Below are positions 27,336-37,335 of a DNA stretch of 64,000 nt, in pieces. The stretch spans positions 164,707 through 228,706 of the forward strand of contig NZ_MKIM01000020.1 of NCBI RefSeq assembly GCF_001939045.1, in the 5' to 3' direction. How positions within the stretch are numbered: position 1 is the first letter of the stretch; every line of letters starts with the position of its first letter. Under the pieces are notes generated by a model, which saw only the letters and a program-made list of their open reading frames with translations, did not search any database and had not been told where the DNA came from. Position numbers and translations under genes: made by a program. Origin of the DNA: Rhizobium oryziradicis. GTDB lineage: Bacteria; Pseudomonadota; Alphaproteobacteria; Rhizobiales; Rhizobiaceae.

Positions 27336-27422
27336 GAGACATCCTTCCAGACGAAAATTGATTTCAGGCGTCGTCACCGGCATGGGGGTGGTCGAGGCCA
27401 TTAACACAGTCTTCGATATTAA

Positions 27423-27443
27423 ACTTGAATAAAAATTTCAAGT
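27423..27443. promoter_or_regulatory. Candidate operator upstream of exbB-exbD-tonB
   Basis: ACTTGAA and TTCAAGT form a perfect 7-bp inverted repeat with a 7-bp A/T spacer, 88 bp upstream of exbB. TonB operons in rhizobia are iron-controlled by Irr or RirA, but this sequence does not match the ICE or IRO boxes as I remember them, so the regulator is unassigned. Just beyond it (27480-27520) short CCGGAAACATG-like units repeat in tandem. Confidence 0.35.
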
Positions 27444-27663
27444 AATAATCTGCCGTGGCACAACCTAAAATCCAACCTGAAAATATGGCCCGGAAACATT
27501 GCCGGAAACATGGCCCGAAAATAATGCACATTTTTCTATGCTTGCTCTGGGCCGGATCTGGGCTTGATCTGGGCATGCAAGCTGCGAGCGTAGAGAAAAT
27601 TTTTGGTTGTGGCCATTAGTGTTTTTTAACGATGTCAAATTATAGCTCTCGCCAGTGCATTGA

Positions 27664-29508
<1,845 letters not shown>

Positions 29509-29620
29509 CCAGACCAAAGAAAACGGCCCGCGCAATTCAGCGGTACCGTAATGTAAGAACGATCACGACAGCACCGTGCCGAATTTCGAAATCGGCGCGG
29601 TGCGCTAGATTTTTGTTTTC

Positions 29621-29668
29621 GCATCGGATTTGTCCGAAAGCCGGGTCCCACTTTTCGGACCAAAGCTG
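29621..29668. repeat. Rhizobial ACCGG-core palindrome, copy 1
   Basis: GCATCGGATTTGTCCGAAA followed by GCCGGGTCCCAC and TTTTCGGACC forms a stem (GTCCGAAA 29632-29639 with TTTCGGAC 29653-29660). The same layout, with GCATCGGATNTGTCC and CCGG conserved, recurs at 39733-39774, and fragments recur at 30307-30327 and 51680-51784. It lies in the 550-bp gap after the chemoreceptor, which holds no convincing gene. Confidence 0.75.
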
Positions 29669-29908
29669 TAAGATAATCTGTGAGCAACCCGCAAAAATTT
29701 CAGGGATGGGTCGACTATTAGTTTATAATTGATTAACATGCTAACACCGCAGTTTCGGTGACATGATGTCGCTACGCGGTAACGGCGCTGCTGACCATGA
29801 TGGTTTCGGTGCCGTTTTTGTTGGCCGCGCGATTATTTGCATCGCATGTTGGCCGGGTCATCGGCTTCACTGCAGTCCGCTTTATCTTTTCTTGTGCAGC
29901 ATGTACGC

Positions 29909-30008
29909 TACAGCGCCGTGTGCCATATATGGCGCGCAAAGGACGCTGTAACACTTTTAATCTGCTGCATAATTCCTTAAATCGATTCCGATTTAAGGAA
30001 TTATGCAG
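29909..30008. repeat. Two-hairpin dispersed element, copy A (best preserved)
   Basis: The first hairpin is TACAGCG (29909-29915) paired with CGCTGTA (29944-29950), enclosing the palindrome GCCATATATGGC. The second has perfect 20-bp arms (29965-29984 and 29989-30008) around ATTC, beginning CTGCATAATTCC. Related copies lie at 33424-33468 (first hairpin only), 34685-34711 (second only, decayed) and 55917-56021 (both). The layout is that of a dispersed rhizobial intergenic element. It lies 50 bp upstream of the RAM-domain gene and could form a very stable RNA structure. Confidence 0.85.
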
Positions 30009-30058
30009 TAGCGTGTCATTGAGAACAATGAAATGCGACATGCTTTAGGAATGATCTT

Positions 30059-30295
30059 ATGAAACCGATTTTTGTTCAGCTGCAATGTGTTCCTGGCAAG
30101 ACCTATGAGGTGGCCGACGCAATTTACAAGGCCGAGATTGTCTCTGAACTGTATTCAACCTCTGGTGAATATGATCTGATGATCAAGGTCTATATCGAAG
30201 AGGGGCAGGATATTGGTAAATTCGTCAACCAGTATATCTCGTCGGTGCCGGGTGTTGTGCGTTCGCTGACCACCATGACATTTACGGCTTTCTAG
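30059..30295 (+). CDS. Stand-alone Lrp/AsnC ligand-binding (RAM) domain protein
   Basis: A 78-residue protein made only of the RAM (ACT-like) domain of Lrp/AsnC regulators, without the DNA-binding helix-turn-helix: FVQLQCVPGKTYEVADAI, SGEYDLMIKVYIEEGQDIG and the closing TTMTF pattern are typical. Such stand-alone proteins oligomerise and bind amino acids in other bacteria; the target here is unknown. AGGA precedes the ATG. It is flanked by repeat elements on both sides and is transcribed alone. Confidence 0.88.
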   Translation: MKPIFVQLQCVPGKTYEVADAIYKAEIVSELYSTSGEYDLMIKVYIEEGQDIGKFVNQYISSVPGVVRSLTTMTFTAF

Positions 30296-30306
30296 AGTTT
30301 GTCAGG

Positions 30307-30327
30307 GAAAAGTGGACTCCACTTTTC
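30307..30327. repeat. Short palindrome of the ACCGG-core repeat family, fragment
   Basis: GAAAAGTGGA and TCCACTTTTC form a perfect 10-bp inverted repeat with one central base, just after the RAM-gene stop and a TCTAGAGTTTGTCAG leader. The tail TTTTCGGACCAAAGCT is identical to the end of the copy at 29621-29668. Confidence 0.7.
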
Positions 30328-30344
30328 GGACCAAAGCTCCCGTT

Positions 30345-30370
30345 GGTGCCAATCCGTTCTGATTGGCACC
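30345..30370. terminator. Terminator-like stem between RAM gene and the kinase/PLP fusion
   Basis: Perfect 10-bp arms GGTGCCAATC and GATTGGCACC around CGTTCT lie between the convergent stops of the RAM gene (30295) and the fusion gene (30382). No clear T-run follows on either strand, so termination is likely but not certain. Confidence 0.55.
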
Positions 30371-30381
30371 GGCCTTCGTTG

Positions 30382-33306
30382 TCACCACCCTTCTGACAAT
30401 ACTTTGTCGAGCATGGCGACAAAAAAGTTGGCGCTTTCATAGTCCAGGCAAAGGGGCGGCTTGATTTTCAAGACATTCAAGTGGTCACCGGTTGGCTGCA
30501 TGATAATGCCAAGATCCTGCAATCGTTCGCAAATGGCAGCAGTTTCGTGCGTGGCAGGCTCGCGGCTGTCGCGGTCACGCACGAATTCCAGTCCGAGATA
30601 AAGCCCCATGCCGTGAACAACCCCGACCAGGGGATGCTGGTTTGCAAGATCCTCAAGTTTTCCCTTCAGAAAATCGCCGACCTCGCGGGCATTCTCCATC
30701 AGATTTTCATCACGCATAATCTCCAGCACCGTCATGCCGATGACGCAGCTCACGGGGCTGCCGCCGGAAGACGAGAAGAAATAGCCATCCTGTTCAAAGG
30801 CTTCGGCCACGGCCCGGCTGGTGATGACGGCCCCCAGCGGCTGGCCATTGCCCATGCCCTTGGCAATGGTGATAATATCCGGCACCACGCCTTGTTCTTC
30901 AAAGCCCCAGAAATAATGGCCCAGGCGGCCATAGCCCACCTGCACCTCATCAGCGATGCAAATCCCGCCGCGCGCGCGGACCATGGCATAAACCGCTTGC
31001 AAGTATCCCGGCGGCAGCAAAATGCCACCGGCATTGCCAAACACACTCTCGGCAATGAACCCGGCGAGGCCTTCGCCGCGCTCATCCATTGCCACAAGGG
31101 CGCGCTCGACAGCCGCCACATAGGCGTCGGTGCTCTCCGGTCCTCGATATTCGCCGCGATAGGTGTTGGGCGCGGTCACGGGATGCACCCATGACGGCCG
31201 CGTTTCCAGTGCGCGGGGGTTATCGGCAATCGAGGTGGATACGGCATCGCTGGCCATGGTCCAGCCGTGATAGGCTTCCAGAAGGCTGACAATATTGCGC
31301 TTGCCGCTTGCTGCCCAGGCAAGCCGGATGGCCAGATCAACCGCCTCAGAGCCGCTGTTGACCAGAAAAACAGTGTCCAATCCTTCCGGGGCAAGACTTG
31401 CGAGTTGCTCGGAGAAATCGGCCACCGCTTGATAGTGGAAGCGCGAATTGGTGTTCAGCAGCGACCATTGCTTTTTGGCAGCCATGGCAAGCCTAGGGTG
31501 GCCGTGGCCTACGGTTGCGACATTATTGACCATGTCCAGATAGGCGCGGCCGGTTGTGTCAAACAAGTGCTCGCGATAGCCGCGCTCAATCTGCGGCGGG
31601 TTGGCATAATAGTGCTTTTGCGGGCTGGCAAAATGGCGTTGACGGCGCTTGAGGGCAATGTCTGTCTGCACAGGGGCGGCATCAAGATCAACGCCAAACA
31701 AGGCTGCCGGGGAGGGGCAGATCCGCTGCCAGGCAAAGGCATGATCGGGCCGCGCAAACAAAGGCGGCATCAGATCAAGATCACGGCAGAGCTGCAGGCG
31801 AAGGCCGCCGACAGAGCCTTCTGCGCCGGCAATACGGCCAAGCGCGTCGCCTGCCTTGAGCTCGGTACCATCATCCAGTTGGCACTCCAGCCCATGGATA
31901 TGCAAGGCAAGATCGGCCCCGACCAGAATGAAGTGCTGGTTGGTGCGTTTCAACAGGCAGTCAAAGGGTACGACGGCCTGGGCGGCGGCTGGCAAGCAGG
32001 CATCAATATGCAGCGGAAAATTTGCTGGCGGGCGCGGCGACAGCAGGCGCGTATAGGAGAGGCGGTGCTCCCCATAGCGGGTCGAGGCCGAGCCGGTATC
32101 GCTTGCCGCCTTTGCCAGCAACTTCCAATCGATCTGTGGATCAGCCCAATTGTCTTCTTCCAGATCGGGGCTTGTCGTGGACAGGTCGGTGAGATTGATG
32201 GATTCGGGAGCGATATCCGGCAGAAGCCGTCCCAGAACAGGGTGTTCCTTTGGCCATTGATGGCCAAGAGCAGACAGAATGGCCACTTCCATGACGGAAA
32301 AAGGAACAGATGTTGCGAGGGTAAAAATTTCCCGCTCATGTTCCAGATTGTTGGAAACATAGTCATTGTCAGGATCGATTTGCAATTGCTGTTCGCTGCT
32401 GGCAACCAGCACACCGGCGCGGGCCACCACCAGCGGCCAGAGCGCTTTAATCTCGGCCTCGTTGAGCGGAAAAACGGCGTGGAAAGCCTGTATGGCAGGC
32501 AGGATCGCAAAGACATTGCCATCCGTATGATGCAGCAAGGATGAGCAGGTCACAGCCAGATCGCCAATCAGCCAGCCGGAAATAAGATCGCCGAAATCTA
32601 TCACGCCATTGGGAACAAGGCGCCCCTCGGCGTCCAATTCCCCGACAATATTGTCGTCGGTCAGATCGTGATGAACGGCCTGAACGCGCAAATCGTCCAT
32701 AAGAGGATTGATGTAGCGCATGGATAGAACCATGGCTTTGGCGACGTCGTCGCGGCGTTTCTGCTCGTTTACCGACGACAGAAGATGCAAGGCAACGGGG
32801 CCTGCGCGCCGCAAATCCCATTGCAGATCACGTTCCAGACCCGCATGTTCGAAATTGCTGAGCGCAAGTGCGACCTGTGCTGATAGCGTACCAATCGCAT
32901 GCATGGTTGTCGGGGAGAAATAGTTCCGGCTGCTGAGCGGCAGCCCGTCCAGATAGGTCAGCACACGGGCGTTATACTGTTCATCACCCAAGGTGACTGG
33001 AAGCACCTCTTCACCGGTGAGCGCGCAGACCGGTTGCGGTGTTTTCCATGGATATTCGGATTTGGCGAGATGACGCATCGCGGCATTCTGTGCTTCCAGC
33101 TCAAGTGTCGCATATTCGACGCGCGCGATTTTCAGCACAAAGCGACCGGCTTCGGTTTCAATGCGGAAATTGCGATCCTGTTGGCTGCCGAGTTCCTTGA
33201 TGGAGCCTTCAAGGCCATAATGCTGTTTGAGCAAAGCGGCGGCATCATTCAGTGATGCCAGAGGACGCGCAAGTTCGGTGCGTTGAAACAAAACGGTATT
33301 CGGCAT
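30382..33306 (-). CDS. Kinase / M23-like / class-III PLP enzyme fusion protein
   Basis: Fusion of 974 residues. Residues about 20-330 are an APH/choline-kinase-type domain with HHDLTDDN at 212-219 and DFGD at 237-240. Residues about 410-530 resemble a peptidase M23-type beta domain (LALHIHGLECQLDDGTELKAGDALG). Residues about 570-970 are a class-III aminotransferase fold with the PLP lysine at about 816 (IAKGMGNGQPLG). Eukaryotic homologues of the two ends act in sequence: a hydroxylysine/ethanolamine-type kinase, then a PLP phospho-lyase. A phosphorylate-then-eliminate pathway for an amino alcohol is therefore likely (inference). ATG 33306 is preceded by GGAGG; one at 33321 is not. Confidence 0.85.
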   Translation of the reverse strand: MPNTVLFQRTELARPLASLNDAAALLKQHYGLEGSIKELGSQQDRNFRIETEAGRFVLKIARVEYATLELEAQNAAMRHLAKSEYPWKTPQPVCALTGEEVLPVTLGDEQYNARVLTYLDGLPLSSRNYFSPTTMHAIGTLSAQVALALSNFEHAGLERDLQWDLRRAGPVALHLLSSVNEQKRRDDVAKAMVLSMRYINPLMDDLRVQAVHHDLTDDNIVGELDAEGRLVPNGVIDFGDLISGWLIGDLAVTCSSLLHHTDGNVFAILPAIQAFHAVFPLNEAEIKALWPLVVARAGVLVASSEQQLQIDPDNDYVSNNLEHEREIFTLATSVPFSVMEVAILSALGHQWPKEHPVLGRLLPDIAPESINLTDLSTTSPDLEEDNWADPQIDWKLLAKAASDTGSASTRYGEHRLSYTRLLSPRPPANFPLHIDACLPAAAQAVVPFDCLLKRTNQHFILVGADLALHIHGLECQLDDGTELKAGDALGRIAGAEGSVGGLRLQLCRDLDLMPPLFARPDHAFAWQRICPSPAALFGVDLDAAPVQTDIALKRRQRHFASPQKHYYANPPQIERGYREHLFDTTGRAYLDMVNNVATVGHGHPRLAMAAKKQWSLLNTNSRFHYQAVADFSEQLASLAPEGLDTVFLVNSGSEAVDLAIRLAWAASGKRNIVSLLEAYHGWTMASDAVSTSIADNPRALETRPSWVHPVTAPNTYRGEYRGPESTDAYVAAVERALVAMDERGEGLAGFIAESVFGNAGGILLPPGYLQAVYAMVRARGGICIADEVQVGYGRLGHYFWGFEEQGVVPDIITIAKGMGNGQPLGAVITSRAVAEAFEQDGYFFSSSGGSPVSCVIGMTVLEIMRDENLMENAREVGDFLKGKLEDLANQHPLVGVVHGMGLYLGLEFVRDRDSREPATHETAAICERLQDLGIIMQPTGDHLNVLKIKPPLCLDYESANFFVAMLDKVLSEGW

Positions 33307-33340
33307 CAGAGCGGCCTCCACACTGGCTTCTTTTGCTGTC

Positions 33341-33379
33341 GTTTGTCAGGCAAAGCCGGTGCCCGTTTTTCTGACAAAC
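33341..33379. repeat. Palindrome upstream of the fusion gene
   Basis: GTTTGTCAG (33341-33349) and CTGACAAAC (33371-33379) enclose a GCCGGTGCCCG core. The GTTTGTCAG leader recurs at 30297-30305 and 36129-36137, placing it with the ACCGG-core repeats. Confidence 0.65.
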
Positions 33380-33423
33380 GCGAGATCAATTTCACGGGAG
33401 AGTATCAGAGTGATAGCAGGCGT

Positions 33424-33468
33424 CTACAGCGCCATGCACCTTATATGGTGCACACGCGCGCGCTGTAG
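33424..33468. repeat. Two-hairpin dispersed element, copy B (first hairpin only)
   Basis: CTACAGCG (33424-33431) pairs with CGCTGTAG (33461-33468); inside, TGCACC and GGTGCA enclose TTATAT. The following CACTTTAAAACTTCAGCATTATTCT keeps the leading part of the second hairpin, but the right arm is lost. It lies between the fusion gene and purU. Confidence 0.75.
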
Positions 33469-33597
33469 CACTTTAAAACTTCAGCATTATTCTGTCTCGC
33501 ACCGGTCTTGCCCCACCCCATCTTACAGCATGGTGGAGCTGGAAATACCAGCAGCAATAAGCGCCTGAATTGTGACTGCGGCTAAGATTATGCTTTA

Positions 33598-34482
33598 TTA
33601 GCCCATTCTTTCAGATGCATAAGAGCCGGGGCTGGCCGGGAAAACCACTGTTCTATTGCCGTTGATAAAGGTGCGATGATGGATATGGGCGTGAATAGCC
33701 CGCGCCAGAACCTGACTTTCGACATCGCGACCGATGGAAACATAGTCTTCAGCGCTTTGTGCGTGGGTGATTCGGGCAACGTCCTGCTCGATGATCGGAC
33801 CTTCATCAAGATCGGCTGTGACGTAATGGGCGGTTGCGCCGATCAGCTTTACGCCGCGCTCATAGGCCTGCTTGTAAGGGTTGGCCCCTTTGAAGCTTGG
33901 CAGAAAAGAGTGGTGGATGTTGATGATGCGGCCCGACATGTGCTTGCACAAATTGTCTGACAAAACCTGCATGTAACGTGCCAGCACGATCAACTCGGTG
34001 CCGCTCTGCTTGACCAGTTCCAGCAGCTTGGCCTCGGCTTCCGGCTTGTTTTCCTTGGTGACTTTGATGTGGTGAAACGGAATGTCATGATTGACCACCA
34101 CTTTCTGGTAATCAAAATGGTTGGAAACAACACCAACAATATCGATGGGCAGAGCGCCGATTTTCCAGCGATAGAGCAAATCGTTCAGGCAGTGACCAAA
34201 GCGCGACACCATCAGCAACACTTTCATGCGCTGGGCATCATCGTAGAATTCTGTATGCATTTTGTAGCGCTCGGCAATCGGGGTTAAGCCCGCTTCCAGC
34301 TGCTCGCGGCGAACACCTTCTTCCGAGATGAAGCTGATGCGCATGAAGAATTTTCCGGTGCCAAGGTCATCGAACTGCGAACTATCGATGATATTGCAGC
34401 CATTTTCAGCCAGATAGCTGGAAAGGGCGGCAACAATGCCGCGAGATGATGTGCAGGATACGGTCAAAACATATGTCGACAT
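33598..34482 (-). CDS. purU: Formyltetrahydrofolate deformylase PurU
   Basis: Hydrolyses 10-formyl-tetrahydrofolate to formate and tetrahydrofolate, balancing one-carbon pools. 294 residues: an N-terminal ACT domain (about 1-80) and a formyltransferase-fold catalytic domain. The catalytic Asn-His-Asp set is visible in INIHHSFLPSFKGANPY and VTADLDEGPI. I use ATG 34482 (MSTYVLTVSC), with GAGAGGAAA upstream; the frame stays open another 47 codons without family resemblance. It is 291 bp upstream of the fusion gene with repeats between, so co-transcription is doubtful. Confidence 0.93.
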   Translation of the reverse strand: MSTYVLTVSCTSSRGIVAALSSYLAENGCNIIDSSQFDDLGTGKFFMRISFISEEGVRREQLEAGLTPIAERYKMHTEFYDDAQRMKVLLMVSRFGHCLNDLLYRWKIGALPIDIVGVVSNHFDYQKVVVNHDIPFHHIKVTKENKPEAEAKLLELVKQSGTELIVLARYMQVLSDNLCKHMSGRIINIHHSFLPSFKGANPYKQAYERGVKLIGATAHYVTADLDEGPIIEQDVARITHAQSAEDYVSIGRDVESQVLARAIHAHIHHRTFINGNRTVVFPASPGSYASERMG

Positions 34483-35051
34483 CTGGTGTTTCCTCTCTCT
34501 AGCCGAGTTTTTCGGCCCGCTTCTTTCCTCAAGGAGTGAACCATGTATCTCATGACTTCTCCTGAAATGTATACATTTATATGTAAGCCTGATCGAACTG
34601 CAAAGCGCAATCGTGTCATTCAAAGCGGCCTGGGCTCTATGTGGCGCTCAAAGTTTCGCTCTCGCTCTATAAATGTTGCATCATTCTTTAAGCCGATTCC
34701 GGTTTGAAGAACTACGCAATAGCGCACCTATGCGCTCTGACACGCTTCGTAAAGCGGCGCGCCAAGCCGCAGATGAAATAATTTCGCGCTCGTTCTCCCG
34801 CACGCTATACGCCATGCGCCAGCGTGCATCGCTTCAAACGGAGGCTGAAGCCGCGTTTGGATCGATGCATGAACAAAAGACTGGCGTGCGAAAGTATAAA
34901 GGACGTGAATGCGTCAAAACACGCGTATCCTTGATCAATCCGCCGCCTTGTTCAGCAATTGTGAAGTCAATTTAGAGTTTTACAGTGCCGTGTGTGCGTT
35001 TTATAAGACGCTTGGCGCTGGAGCGTGCCGTGTCAATAAGAGGGCATGCCT
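34483..35051. other. 569-bp gap without a supported gene
   Basis: Between purU and the GH5 gene. It holds a decayed copy of the two-hairpin element at 34685-34711 (TTCTTTAAGCCG and CGGTTTGAAGAA around ATTC) and a remnant ACAGTGCCGTGTG..TTATAAGACGC..GGCGCTG near 34982-35020 that resembles the first hairpin. An open frame at 34673-34975 shows no recognisable family and starts inside the repeat, so I do not call it. The promoter of purU must lie at the left end and that of GH5 at the right. Confidence 0.6.
34685..34711. repeat. Two-hairpin dispersed element, copy C (second hairpin, decayed)
   Basis: TTCTTTAAGCCG, loop ATTC, CGGTTTGAAGAA: the same loop and axis as copy A, with two differences between arms that still allow G-U pairing in RNA. 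It is preceded by GTTGCATC and followed by TACGCAATAGC, the decayed outer arms. Confidence 0.7.
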
Positions 35052-36128
35052 ATGGCGACAAGCAAAAAGCGACGGCTCAAGCATTTTCTTCGTCGGGTGA
35101 TGGCGGGGGCTTGCATGGCGGCGCTGTCTGTTCTGCCCGCACACGCGGGGCAGGGGTGCTTTCGGGGCATTAATCTTTCCGGTGCCGAGTTTGGAAAATT
35201 GGGCGGCGTGGTCAATAAGGATTACACCTATCCCGGCGATGCAACCATCCAGTATTTTGCCGAAAAAGGGTTCACCTCGGTGCGCCTGCCTTTCAAGTGG
35301 GAACGTCTTCAGCTAAACGCCAAGAGCGCGTTGCGTTCTGATGAGCTTAAGCTTTTGGATGATGCGGTGTCGCGCATAAAAGCGGCTGGCATGAATGTGG
35401 TGCTCGATCCGCATAATTTTGGCCAATATAGAGGCAAGTTCGTCAACACGGCAGAGGTGCCTGTGGATGTTCTTGCCAATTTCTGGGGCCAGTTGGCCCA
35501 CCACTATGCCAATGACCCGGCTATCGTTTTTGGTTTGATGAACGAGCCATTTGATATGCCCGCGACGCAATGGTTGCCGGTGGCCAATGCGGCCATTGCC
35601 GCGATCCGCAAGGCTGGTGCCAAAAATCTGGTGCTGGTGCCGGGTGTTTCGTGGACCGGTGCTCATAGCTGGCAAAAGGATATGCCCGGCGGTGCCAACA
35701 GTGTGGTCATGCTGGGTGTGGCCGATCCTGATAACAATTACGCTTATGAAGTTCATCAATATTTCGATGCGGATTTTTCCGGCACCAAAGCGGAATGCAG
35801 CGGTGCCGCTGCTGCGATTTCTGGTGTTGAAAATGTCACCAAATGGCTGAGAGCCAATGGCAAGCGCGGCTATCTCGGTGAGTTTGGCGCAAGCGGCGAT
35901 CCCGCCTGCGTCAAGGCCATCAAAGAGATGACCGGTGTGGTGGAGGCCAATCGCGATCTCTGGGTTGGTTGGGCCTATTGGGTGGCGGGGGATTGGTGGT
36001 CGCCAAAAGAGCCGTTGAATATTCAGCCAGGCCCTGCGGGCGATCGTCCACAACTGGCGGGCTTGAAACCCTATCTCATGGATTTTTCGGCGTCTTCCTC
36101 GACGTGTCCGGCGCTGGAGAAATTCTAG
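35052..36128 (+). CDS. Secreted GH5 endoglucanase-like hydrolase
   Basis: Glycoside hydrolase family 5, 358 residues. A basic N-terminus (KKRRLKHFLRR) and a signal peptide end at PAHA near residue 32, so it is exported. Acid/base Glu is in FGLMNEPFDMP and nucleophile Glu in GYLGEFGASGD; CFRGINLSGAEFG is the usual opening. It probably cuts beta-1,4-glucan or a glucan-containing exopolysaccharide. I prefer ATG 35052 over 35046 because AAGAGGG lies 7 bp ahead of it. Its 3' end overlaps the opposing polymerase gene by 53 bp. Such enzymes in polysaccharide loci trim or release the polymer. Confidence 0.88.
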   Translation: MATSKKRRLKHFLRRVMAGACMAALSVLPAHAGQGCFRGINLSGAEFGKLGGVVNKDYTYPGDATIQYFAEKGFTSVRLPFKWERLQLNAKSALRSDELKLLDDAVSRIKAAGMNVVLDPHNFGQYRGKFVNTAEVPVDVLANFWGQLAHHYANDPAIVFGLMNEPFDMPATQWLPVANAAIAAIRKAGAKNLVLVPGVSWTGAHSWQKDMPGGANSVVMLGVADPDNNYAYEVHQYFDADFSGTKAECSGAAAAISGVENVTKWLRANGKRGYLGEFGASGDPACVKAIKEMTGVVEANRDLWVGWAYWVAGDWWSPKEPLNIQPGPAGDRPQLAGLKPYLMDFSASSSTCPALEKF

Positions 36129-37335
36129 AGTTTGTCAGTGTAGCCCACGCCGCAACATCGGATGTGCCGATTAAAAACCACATCAGAGCGGCTGTTTTGA
36201 TGGAGTAGAAGGAGTTGCTGATCAGCATCAGCAGCACCAGATAGACAATCATCATGCCTCGAAACACCCAGGCTTTGGCATCGAACATCGGCGAGAGCAC
36301 AAAGGCGGCCCACAGGCCGATAAAGCCAAAGAGGCCAAAATTGGTGAGGGTGTAGGAAATGCCCGAATCTGCGGTGAAAATATCGGTGGCCTTTGAGCCC
36401 AGCACCACCTGAAAATCGAGATGATTGAGAATGGCAGCAGTGACTTTAAGACGGCCTGAGGCGTCATTGGGGCCGCCTGCTGCACCAATCATCATGCCAT
36501 AGGCGGCAATGCCGGCCAGCAGGATAAAGGGCAGCACTAGCCAGACCGTTTTGGGAATGAAACGATAGACGGGCAAAAGGGCTGTGATGACAATGCAGGT
36601 GAAAAAGCCAAAACGGGCATCGGCCAGCACAATGCCGATTGCAGCCAGCGCGATGACCAGAAAACGCCATCGCATGCCGGGCCGAAACAGCGCCCAGGCG
36701 TAAATGATAACGCCAAAATTGCCGGCAGAGACCGGCTCCAGAAACACCGAGGAAACGCGATGCGCGCCTAAAAAGGGCAGGAGTGTGCGGGGTTCGGGCC
36801 GAATGCCGGAAATGAACAGGCCACGGGTTTGGCCAAAGCTGTCTTGCAGGCTCACGGTGCCACGCGCAATGTAATAGCCAAGCACGTTGAAATAATCGAG
36901 GTAGCTGTCCAGTGCCAGGTATTCGTAAAGGCCAAAGAGCAGCACGATCAGAGCGGAGGCGACCACCAGTCGATCGGTGAGGCGCACATCGCCCAGCTTG
37001 CGACCCATGAAATAGAAGCCAATGGGAATGAACACATCGCGCAGTGCCTTGAGATCAAGCTCGCCGCGCAAGGAAAAAATCATCAGCATATAGGTGATGA
37101 AAACGGTGAGTGTGATGTAGACGCCGATGCGCCGATCGGCTGCCAGAAGAAAAGCCGAGCCCAGCATGGTCATTTCACCCAGAATCACATGGGTGTCGCT
37201 GACCGGCATGATGCGGGTGTTGACGAAGCACAAAAACAGATTGAGCACCAGACCGCCAATGATGGCAAAAGACGCAAGACCTGATTGAAACAGGCTGGTT
37301 TGCGCGACGTGCTCTGACGACGTCCCGGCCGTCAT
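36076..37335 (-). CDS. Wzy-like polysaccharide polymerase / O-antigen ligase family protein
   Basis: Integral membrane protein of 419 residues with about ten hydrophobic segments and one long periplasmic loop (about residues 155-200, with RGLFISGIRPEPRTLLPFLGAHRVSSVFLEPVSAGNF split over the loop). The Arg-rich loop and SVFLEP..GN pattern match Wzy/ligase proteins that join repeat units on the periplasmic side. Its start overlaps the stop of the Wzz-like gene (TGATG), so the two are coupled. The C-terminus is encoded across the 3' end of the opposing GH5 gene. Confidence 0.8.
   Translation of the reverse strand: MTAGTSSEHVAQTSLFQSGLASFAIIGGLVLNLFLCFVNTRIMPVSDTHVILGEMTMLGSAFLLAADRRIGVYITLTVFITYMLMIFSLRGELDLKALRDVFIPIGFYFMGRKLGDVRLTDRLVVASALIVLLFGLYEYLALDSYLDYFNVLGYYIARGTVSLQDSFGQTRGLFISGIRPEPRTLLPFLGAHRVSSVFLEPVSAGNFGVIIYAWALFRPGMRWRFLVIALAAIGIVLADARFGFFTCIVITALLPVYRFIPKTVWLVLPFILLAGIAAYGMMIGAAGGPNDASGRLKVTAAILNHLDFQVVLGSKATDIFTADSGISYTLTNFGLFGFIGLWAAFVLSPMFDAKAWVFRGMMIVYLVLLMLISNSFYSIKTAALMWFLIGTSDVAAWATLTNSRISPAPDTSRKTPKNP

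Noticed and set aside
29909..30008. Two-hairpin element as an intrinsic terminator
   Set aside because: No T-run follows either hairpin, and related copies occur at several unrelated places, so a dispersed repeat fits better.
31267..32544. Open frame of 425 codons on the plus strand
   Set aside because: It lies opposite the kinase/PLP fusion gene, whose three domains are well supported; this frame is a shadow.
34673..34975. Possible 100-residue gene in the purU-GH5 gap
   Set aside because: It begins inside a decayed repeat, has no ribosome site and resembles no family.
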